Part shown: piece after piece, positions 1 to 8,300 of the stretch
Layout: every line of letters starts with the position of its first letter
Numbering within the stretch: position 1 is the stretch's first letter
DNA from: Priapulus caudatus
Lineage: Eukaryota > Priapulida > Priapulimorpha > Priapulimorphida > Priapulidae
Reading direction: 5' to 3'
DNA: 24,111 nucleotides
Assembly: GCF_000485595.1 (NCBI RefSeq)
Contig: NW_014577119.1
Span: 234,006-258,116, forward strand
Position numbers and translations under genes: made by a program
Notes under the pieces: model-generated
Databases searched by the model: none
The model's input: only the letters and a program-made list of their open reading frames with translations
Told to the model about the DNA's origin: nothing

Positions 1-13
1 GACCGACAGGCAT

Positions 14-52
<39 letters not shown>

Positions 53-73
53 GGCAGACAGACCGACAGGCAT

Positions 74-164
<91 letters not shown>

Positions 165-174
165 GTGACAGACA
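1..174. repeat. (CAGA)n microsatellite with 60-bp higher-order unit
   Basis: A CAGA/GACA tetranucleotide array opens the window and is probably cut by its left edge. Bases 1-50 reappear identically at 61-110, including the variant GACCGACAGGCATACAGACA, so the array has been duplicated as a 60-bp block and not only by single-unit slippage. It decays after about 165. No coding potential. Confidence 0.95.
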
Positions 175-596
175 AGGGCAAGCAGGCGCACGGGCAGCCA
201 TGCAGTATAGACAGAGGTATTTAAACATCTGAAGATTAATAAAAAGAGATGTTATAATCACCTTAGAAAGGTCAGATATAGTTTAAGAATCAGCAGTCTG
301 TATAATACTACAGAATAGGCAGGGCAATGCGAACAAGCTTATTAGCGAGTGAAAGCTAATTAGGCTGCCTGGAAAGAGCCGCAAAAAACACCTATACTAA
401 AGTAGGTCATTACAGAAGAAGAATTTAAATTGGATATATTTAAATTTTAAATGTCATGAGCGTCAAGCGAGAAAGATAACATGAATAGATTCATGCATGC
501 TACGTTATAGGTGTGCATATATAATGCAAGTATTGTTGAAGACTTGTCAAACGCAAATAACACCAGCTTACAAAAACCTGCCGCCAAATTACACCA
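175..596. other. Unique AT-rich DNA, nothing recognised
   Basis: No coding-like stretch, RNA gene or strong repeat is visible here. Short ATTTAAAT-type runs near 421-450 are ordinary AT-rich sequence. Confidence 0.6.
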
Positions 597-767
597 AAGT
601 ATGTACGCGTGTGCGCGTGCGCGTGCTTGTACGTGTGCCCGTGCGTGTGCTCGTGTGTATGCGTGTGTTTGCGCATGTGCGCGAGTGTGCGTGTGCGAAT
701 GCGTGTGCGTGTGCGCGCACGCGCGTGTGTGTGCGTGCGTGTACGTGTACGCGTGCGTGCTGTCCAA
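597..767. repeat. GT/GC alternating purine-pyrimidine tract
   Basis: An imperfect array of GTGTGC, GTGCGC and GTACGT units. Purine and pyrimidine alternate nearly throughout, the classic sequence requirement for Z-DNA. The open frames over it on both strands (Val/Cys/Arg/Ala on +, His/Thr/Ala on -) are repeat artefacts. Confidence 0.9.
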
Positions 768-1092
768 ACGCTAAAAGATGAGTTGGGTGGTGGTTATGGC
801 GTTACTGAATGCGGAATTACCTTGTATTCGGACGTTAAAAATACGACGCCCGTAACAACGTTCGCGTGTACCTTCGTATCAATTACCTTGATATAGGCTA
901 AGCACGAGCACTATTAAAAGTTTAAAACCAACCCCTCGCACGTTCGGTAGCGCAGGTAGCTTTAACACAAAACCAAACGATAATATGAGCTAGGAAGTTC
1001 CAATAATGTGTAAGCGCGTTTTGCGCTGGTAAACACGCAGAGCTCGTATAATTGCTATCAACCGGAAGAGTACGTTCTGTCTACGTGTATGC
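768..1092. other. Unique DNA without a supported gene
   Basis: A short + strand open stretch at about 780-893 has mixed amino acid composition, but no credible splice sites flank it and I see no family motif. I treat it as noncoding. Confidence 0.5.
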
Positions 1093-1165
1093 GTGCGTAC
1101 ATTCCTGTGTGCGTGCGTGCGTGCGTGCATGTGTGCATGCATGCGAGCGTGTTTGTGCGAGTGCG
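1093..1165. repeat. Imperfect (TGCG)n tract
   Basis: Irregular GTGC/GTGTGC/ATGC units form a second, shorter alternating purine-pyrimidine tract. Confidence 0.8.
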
Positions 1166-1554
1166 CGTTCATCGTTGTCTGCGCTATACTAAACATGCCC
1201 GCGCAGGCAACGGAACAGGGAGAGCATATCCTGCGAGGTAGCGTGCAGTACGTAAGCGCGTGGTTTCTTCTCTATGCCGATTCCGATCCATCACCGATGA
1301 TAGGTAATTCGTTTTACGCCAACATTTAGACGGTCGCTTTACGCTGCTGATGTCAAACGATGTCCAGTGTTGATGGACACCGGCGTCACTGCCATCGCTC
1401 GCTGCAGACGACAGTCACGTCGATGACAGCGCCACCTACACGTACGTGTGGCGGTTGTGCCATTGGCAGCTAGGATGCTTGGAACCACGTACGACTACAG
1501 CAGGTGTACTGACCACATACACACAGGAGGTATGAGTAATGAATAGAAGGGGTG
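1166..1554. other. Unique DNA, nothing recognised
   Basis: No gene is supported. Two small dyads are visible: TGTCCA/TGGACA around 1361-1379 and the 10-bp palindrome CACGTACGTG near 1439-1448. Both are within chance expectation for this length. Confidence 0.5.
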
Positions 1555-1568
1555 CACACACACACATG

Positions 1569-1613
<45 letters not shown>

Positions 1614-1633
1614 CAGCGCGCGCGCACACACAC

Positions 1634-1688
<55 letters not shown>

Positions 1689-1695
1689 GCGCGCA
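1555..1695. repeat. (CA)n microsatellite with CG-rich interruptions
   Basis: A long CA array is interrupted by three CGCGCG clusters near 1574-1581, 1617-1624 and 1686-1694. It stays alternating purine-pyrimidine for most of its length. Confidence 0.95.
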
Positions 1696-1739
1696 TGCGC
1701 ACAAGGAGCAATAGCATATCGAATCATGATGTTGCTGCT

Positions 1740-1828
<89 letters not shown>

Positions 1829-1880
1829 TGATAATGATGATGATGATGATGATGATGGTGATGATGATGGTGGTGGTGAC
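1740..1880. repeat. Compound (AAT)n-(GAT)n microsatellite
   Basis: About 28 uninterrupted ATA/AAT trinucleotides (1741-1826) pass through GATAAT into GAT and GGT units (1826-1878). The same AAT-to-GAT transition recurs in intron 1 of the gene downstream. Poly-Asn and poly-Ile frames here are artefacts. Confidence 0.95.
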
Positions 1881-2290
1881 AGTAACAATATAAAAATATA
1901 TGACGAGAATATTCATAAAAGTGTGTGAGCGGGCAGACGTGGATGCGTGAGATATATTACGATAATGTGCTACTGCATGGGTATTGCAGATATCAGCGGA
2001 GATTTTACACGGTGAAGGTTTATACAGCCTTCACGTAGAGGTGTAAAGGAGTCCACGAGTTGTCTTTGACGCACCAATCTGCTACGGAACGACCTTCTTC
2101 AATGTCACGGGTAGGTGACGGATATTTTGTCCTCGCCTAGTTAAACTTCTCCTTCCGATGCTTAATTATGTTAATTGTTCGATGACTGGCAAGTCCTTCC
2201 TCTTTCCCCGCTTTGTTTAGTAATGGGAATATTTTGGTGTGAGTACCATGGTGTACATGTTTTGACCGTTTATCCGTCTGTAGGTGTGTT
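1881..2290. other. Unique DNA with one small stem-loop
   Basis: No gene is seen. A nested inverted repeat lies at 2004-2047. Outer arms TTTACAC (2004-2010) and GTGTAAA (2041-2047) enclose inner arms GTGAAGG (2012-2018) and CCTTCAC (2028-2034). The stretch otherwise has no recognisable content. Confidence 0.5.
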
Positions 2291-2370
2291 GTGCGTTTGG
2301 GTGCGCGTATGTGTATGCGCGCACGTACGTGTGTTGCGTGCGTGCGAGCGTGCATGCGTGAGCTCAACAT
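2291..2370. repeat. Imperfect (TGCG)n tract
   Basis: Irregular GTGCGT/GTATGC/GCGCAC units, similar in style to the tracts near 600 and 1100. Confidence 0.75.
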
Positions 2371-2489
2371 GTTCGCGTCTGTGAGCGCGCGCCCCGTCCG
2401 ACCGCCCATTTCTTCCTCCCCGTCACGCTTTCCTATCTGCGTATGTCCTTCATTTTCACTTTCGCTCTCCATATACGCATACGCGTCCA

Positions 2490-2515
2490 CAACACACACA
2501 CACACCACACACACA

Positions 2516-2566
<51 letters not shown>

Positions 2567-2584
2567 ACACACACACACACACAC

Positions 2585-2617
<33 letters not shown>

Positions 2618-2622
2618 CCCCC

Positions 2623-2679
<57 letters not shown>

Positions 2680-2710
2680 CGACACACACACAATAGTATA
2701 TATATATATG
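2490..2710. repeat. Long (CA)n array with an internal C11 run and TA tail
   Basis: About 200 bp of CA repeats carry occasional CCA or ACAA phase shifts. An 11-base C homopolymer at 2615-2625 is followed by more CA, ending in a short (TA)n at 2698-2709. Such a homopolymer inside CA repeats is error-prone in assembly, so its exact length should not be trusted. Confidence 0.95.
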
Positions 2711-3256
2711 CGCACGCAAAAGCCTAATTGTGGGGGCGGGTACGATTAAAATAGAGAAGTAGCAGCTTAATCCGTCCATCTACCTATCATTGTTTCGCCG
2801 TAAAATACTAGTCTGGCCTTGTGCCAGCATAAACATTTGCCGACGGCTGCACAATGCGTGGGCGCGCGAGCGTGCGTAGCGGAATGTCGCGAGACGACAG
2901 CCATACTAGACTAGACCTGACCATAATGAGACTCCCGGCGCGCAGAGAAGTAAGCACTAAAACAAGCATCGCGATCCATGGGCACTTTTTGTTCCAACTC
3001 AAGGTCATGGCCTATTGTGGATGCAAGAGCTTCTAATAATGCATGCGTGCTGCAATGTCGTCTGCAATTATCACAGTTTGACGCATTAATTTAGCCGATC
3101 CGTTTTATGTGTGACTCGAACAAGCTGCAAGCTTTTCTGGAGTTCAAAGCACGACGGAGAACGTGCGGCATCTTACACTTCCCTAAGACCCGTCCTCATT
3201 TCCAAAAACATAATTATTCTGCGGAGCATATGACAGCTTAAACCTAATATATTTAT
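2711..3256. other. Unique DNA, nothing recognised
   Basis: Short open frames of 60-66 codons on both strands near 2808-3036 overlap each other and resemble no family I know. No exon signals are convincing. Confidence 0.5.
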
Positions 3257-3312
3257 GGTATATATAATAATAGCTGTAGGTATATATAATGATAGCTGTA
3301 GGTATATATATA
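3257..3312. repeat. 22-bp tandem repeat, about 2.5 copies
   Basis: The unit at 3257-3278 repeats at 3279-3300 with one mismatch (TAATAATAG against TAATGATAG), and a partial third copy begins at 3301. It is AT-rich and unrelated in sequence to the two other 22-bp minisatellites in the window. Confidence 0.85.
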
Positions 3313-3747
3313 TGTCACTCTATCCATCATCGCCGCAGATATTGTAGTCTCCTATTATCGGTATAATTATCGGTATTAGTATTACTACTTTACTAGTTTC
3401 TAACCATACAGGAAGGAATTACGTAGCGCTGTGTTAAATTAACATAAAAGAATTTATCTCGTATATTCTCAGCAACAAACTTGCGAACAACCGTCTTTGC
3501 TCACGCACATCTTTTTTTCTCCAATTAGTGTTACATTTGTATAGTTATCGCGCGTACATACATCTGACAATTAAGAACTCTACCCACACGTCTAGTCTCT
3601 ATACATTTAGTCCGTGTGTGACACCCTGATGGGGACATATCTGGACCATATCGACGGAACGTGGATTCACTGCATTATACGACATGTGGGTTCTACGCGC
3701 TTATCACTCGATGCTATTGCAATAAAAAGTTAGCGATGAGATATAGA

Positions 3748-3823
3748 ATATAGTCTTCTAACTATAGTTAAACTACCTTCATGAAATATAGTCTTCTGAC
3801 TATAGCTAAACTACCTTCATGAT
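3748..3823. repeat. 38-bp tandem duplication
   Basis: The 38-bp unit at 3748-3785 (starting ATATAGTCTTCTAACTATAG) is repeated at 3786-3823 with two internal substitutions. The first copy contains the perfect palindrome TAACTATAGTTA, broken in the second. Confidence 0.85.
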
Positions 3824-3968
3824 TTCAATCACAGTCTGATTTGATGTTCTTAGCACCAAATGATTACGGTTAATATTTAGTCAGGGAACTGTTACGATCG
3901 GAGCTGCGATGGGCTTCATGCCATGTGAGAGTATTCTTCTATAAGTACTGATGGGGAGGTGTGGCGAG

Positions 3969-3969
<1 letters not shown>

Positions 3970-4023
<54 letters not shown>
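3970..4023. repeat. (AT)n microsatellite
   Basis: About 27 uninterrupted AT dinucleotides. Confidence 0.95.
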
Positions 4024-4027
<4 letters not shown>

Positions 4028-5063
4028 TGTGTGCAAACAGAGATGCCCTACTCCAGGTGTGCCTCGATTTTTAAGTTGCATAAAAATGTACACTTCTACT
4101 TAAATGTCGCCGCATGACACTGCAAAAAAACAAATGAAGTCTTTGAGCAAGTATCAGATTGGAAGAATCTGGATTGCCGCCAAAGCTCATGCAGCTGCTT
4201 TTAAAATTTTGCACGCGGGCGAACAAAGACGTGAGTTCAATCGATCGGAGAAAAAAATCGCACGACAACATTTTTCGAGTTGATACGATAAGTGGTAAAT
4301 TTGCCGTAAATCATTTCGTGATCACGCGCGGCCCGGAATCAAATCGTTTTGATGATTGATGACCGCGTGGCCCGTTATCGGTGATACGTGTTCGCCTTAG
4401 AATCGTGGATGTCAAGACGCATTAGCACATCGACTTCATACAAAAAAGCCGAATGCTGTTGCGTAACACGTATACGCACGCCATGGACACGAACTCGGCT
4501 ACGTCGTAGAGGAGTTCGGAAAGGAGTATATTATCATCAAGTCTCGTGAATGGTGTGATTGACGGATTCGTGACAAACACATGAGAGCGAAGGACTGAAT
4601 TATCACCGTCGTCTGTATACGGGCGCAGACGCATTTAGCAAAGACGCAAAATCATCTAATACACAAAATTATATTTGAAATAATTGTTTATTTTTGCTTT
4701 TTTTGGAATAGTAGGTGTGCATTAATAGTAGCGAATTTATTCTCTAAAACCTTACCGACGCGTTGTGACGAATTAGAATGACCTCCTGCAGCAATAATGG
4801 GGGTATTTGTTATCTGGAATGAAAAAGATAGGGCCCGTTATTTCTGATGTTATAATATTATGCCTTATACGTTTTCGTGATCAGGATTAGCGACAATATT
4901 GCGAAATAAGGATATCGTCTATTATAATTAGTTATTATACTTTATTGTTATACAATAATTAATTAAACAGCTTATTGTACTATATTATTATAAATAAATT
5001 ATATATACTACACGTAATAATATCTATAAATCATTTACGTCTTTCTTCGTGTCGTTGCTACAG
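4024..5063. other. Upstream flank or intron of the TMEM130-like gene
   Basis: This stretch of about 1 kb lies between the AT tract and the first recognised exon. Since that exon begins in mid-protein, the 3' end of this stretch must be an intron if the gene is intact. I found no further exon matching the family's N-terminal region. The last 40 bases before 5064 hold a pyrimidine-rich acceptor ending GTCGTTGCTACAG. Confidence 0.5.
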
Positions 5064-5227
5064 AGACGATAAACGGACGGGTGTTGGTGAAGCAGGACTC
5101 GGTGAGGCAGCACGAACACTACGTTGCGGCCTACAAGTGGGTGGACTTCATCGCTAGGCTTCACGACCCGGCTGGCTTCCTGCGACATGCAGATCTGAAG
5201 TACACGTGGCACCTGGGCGACGAGCAG
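5064..5227 (+). CDS. TMEM130-like exon A: pre-PKD region and first half of PKD domain
   Basis: 164 bp between acceptor GTCGTTGCTACAG and donor CAG|GTATGA. Two leading bases complete a codon, then 54 codons end in phase 0. An alternative acceptor two bases downstream (CAGAG|ACG, start 5066) gives the same frame. The peptide contains TINGRVLVKQ, then KWVDFIARLHDPAGFLRHAD and KYTWHLGDEQ. This matches the PKD strand region of GPNMB and TMEM130, which have HDPS..FL and Y.W.FGD. The usual Phe of FGD is Leu here. The exon stands out as GC-rich and repeat-free between AT-rich flanks. The upstream partner exon was not found. Confidence 0.8.
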
Positions 5228-5278
5228 GTATGAAGCGGTGACAGAGATTGTTGTCACGATGCTGCTACTGCTGCTCTT

Positions 5279-5317
<39 letters not shown>

Positions 5318-8300
5318 AATGATAATGATGATGATGATGATGATGATGATGATAATGATAATGATGATGATAATGATAATGATGATAATGATGACAATGT
5401 TATTGATAATGCTGCTGCTACTGCTGATGATGATGCTGACGATGACGATGACGATAATGATGCTGACGATGACGATGACGATGACTATGACGATGATGTT
5501 AATGATGCTGATGATGAACGTGGTGATTACGATATTGATATATGTGAAGAATGATGACATAGATGTGCTGCTACCGCGTCAGGTCACAATGACTATGATG
5601 ATAACGACGGTGATCGTGATGGTATAATAGATGAACGTTGAACAATTATAGCGATGCCTACTTGGGTAAGATGTCACTAAGTATGCAATATGCGATGACG
5701 TAACAATTCGTATGCGGACTTACTTTACATCAATCAAACTATTTGGGCCTTTTAACTCTCGGCGTATTCTCTCTTAATTCGCAAGCGTCCGTCTGTATCC
5801 TGCTTGTAAGTGCATGTGCATGTAGGCTTGTTTTCACGCGCGCGCGTGGTAACGTACGTTATATCTGTGGCGGGGTTGATTGTCGCAGGTGGCCGTGTCC
5901 GCGCAGCCGACGCTGCGTGTCAACCTGACGCGACTCGGCGTCGTCGCCGTGAGAGTCGCCGTCAGCGCGCAGGTCCCCGCACGCGCCTCCGCCGACGACC
6001 ACGTGATTCGCCGCAGTCAGGTACCGCCCCCTTACGGCGACTCCGCCTTGCAGCGATATCGGGTCGTTGACGACGTGGCGGCGGCCGCGGGTGCATCGCA
6101 GGCGGAACACTCGCCGGCAGTCGTCGCTGCGAGCGAATACGTGACGACGTCGTCCGGCGATGCTCGGCAACTGCCGGTGGTTGCTAGTGCGGCACGAAAC
6201 AACTCTGTGGCGGGAAATGCGCTGGAGGAACCTCAAGATGATGACAGCCGCGATGACGTAGCTGTATCGTCCGCGACGGTGGAGTCGAATGTACACAGCG
6301 GCGGTCCACGCAAGATGTCCGAGCGAGCCACCGATGACAAGGATCAAACATCGGACGTTATTGATGGGTTTATGGACGCAGCAGCAAAGACATATATCGG
6401 AGCAGCTGCAGGGAAGAAAGGCAGTGGCACGCAGCTCATCCAGAACGAGGGAGAATTTTTTATCGACACGCAAAAGACCTCTTTATCTCCAGATGGTGAC
6501 GAAAACAGCCACTTCGCGGACGACAGTACATTGCAAAGTACAGTCGAACCCGAGCCGCCGATAGAGGGCGGGCTCACCGAGGCACCGCCAAGGCAAGCAA
6601 AATTACTAGGAGTCGAGAAAACTAAGCGCCACCTAGCGGTTGGGACGCAAGGAGGAGCGCCAGAAGCAGATAGGAAGCGGCAGGTATTCCGTCACGGGGG
6701 CGTTTTCCCGAGGTACGGAGAGCTGACGAGGGATATCGTTGTCAAAAGTAAGTTGAAGAAATTACGAGTCAACGTATTTTACGTCATTAGATATATTAAC
6801 GTCATTACATAGATTAACATTACAGGACAATTTGGTCTACCGCATCGCAACGCTACTATATATATTATAGAATACATTATATAAATAATTACAAAAATGA
6901 TATACTGCCCGATATTATATACATTACACGCTATTTATTTATATCGATCAATATATTTTTTATGAGATTATCGGTTTGTATCTCGATGTTATAGTTTTGC
7001 GAATACGTTTACGTAAGCACGAATATTGTATAACATCTGTTGTTAAGTGCTGTATGGACAATGTCATTAGACCTACTACAGTGTATGCGACCGTGATGTT
7101 TTAAGAGCAAGTCTATGTAAACGCTGGGCCCAACTAAAGTTTGACTGTAAGAGGCCCTTCTGGTCGTAAATATCTATATATAGCCGTGCAAGTTAAAATC
7201 ATAATTTTACGAAATTCCGGTTGAGATATACGACAAGTTATTTCCGTTACCCGAACTAGAACTGTATACTGTCTATAACAATGTATGTTTGTATTTTGCG
7301 CGAGCTTCCAAGCGGCCGCATTGCTCACTATCCTCTGAAGCCTACTCTGGCAACGTAAATAAAAGTATCTATTACATCTAGTGTCTCATGGTCATACAAA
7401 AATAATCGACAGCAGGAAGAAAAGATATGCGTACTGGATTCATAATATCAGGAGTAGATAATAGGGATAGGGATATAATTCCCTATTATCTACTCCTGAT
7501 AATATCTATACCCGCTAAACCATACGGTTTCAACCTCTGGGTTGGACCCAAATTCTAGTTTGGAACGACGATTTTGACGATCACCGCGTAACGTGAGGCA
7601 CATATAGGCATATAATTTACACCACTATATAGGGCAGTGTGCGCAGCTCAGTTTTCCTTTTGCGCGCATACCTACGGCAGTGCCTCATGTCGCCATGTTG
7701 TTTTTCAGGTCCGGTGCACGACTTCCGCGTGCTTATGTCGGAGCGAGCTCACATCAATAAGTTGCTCCCCATACACGTGTCCTGTAGCGGCAGGTAAGCA
7801 GCTCATCAATGCTGCTACGTGTGCAGAAACGCACTGATACGAGCAGTGGTGATTCTAGTAACGCGAGCAGCGGGCGAGCATCGGCAAGCACAGGACTACC
7901 TGTACGCAATAAGCTCCACCGAGGTTCATTATTTCTCAACGTTCTGTCTGTTGTGTGCGAAACCCTTCCATTAAAAGATTGCCGTCTCGAATTTTTGAAT
8001 TCTTGAAGAGTTGAGAATTCTTGAGATTCTTTCTCAACCACGATGTCGCGTAGTTTAAACAACATATATTCGTCCTCTTTCAACCACATAAACACACTCA
8101 TTAAACAACGTAAACCCACTCTTTCAACCACATAGACATGCCATTTAAAACAAATAGACATACTCTTCCAACTGCATGGACATAATCTTTCAATCATATA
8201 GACGTACAATTTCATCCACATAGACATACTCTTTCAACTACATAGACATGCTCTTTCAACCACACCGTCGTCCCTTTTCGCGAAGATTTCAGTGGTTGAT

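Noticed and set aside
780-893. + strand peptide ending in TPVTTFACTFVSITLI, considered as an N-terminal exon of the TMEM130-like gene
   Set aside because: The resemblance to the family N-terminus is weak, splice sites are lacking, and it lies more than 4 kb from the first secure exon.
4153-4290. + strand peptide YQIGRIWIAAKAHAAAFKIL, vaguely like the AKAHA segment of family 1 glycosidases, followed by a GTGAGT donor
   Set aside because: The likeness is a few residues only, no pyrimidine-rich acceptor precedes it, and no other glycosidase exon is nearby.
5024-5560. 178-codon minus-strand frame with poly-Ile
   Set aside because: Most of it is the complement of the GAT microsatellite and the rest is antisense to exon A.
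5859-6473. 204-codon minus-strand frame opposite exon B
   Set aside because: Shadow of the GC-rich coding exon. The + strand frame carries the PKD motifs and joins its neighbours in phase.
7447-7500. Hairpin as a microRNA precursor
   Set aside because: The perfect stem is only 21 bp with a 12-base loop, too short for a typical animal precursor with flanking stem.
7754-8227. 157-codon minus-strand open frame
   Set aside because: It is antisense to exon C and continues through the intronic 22-bp minisatellite; 22-bp periodicity explains the openness.
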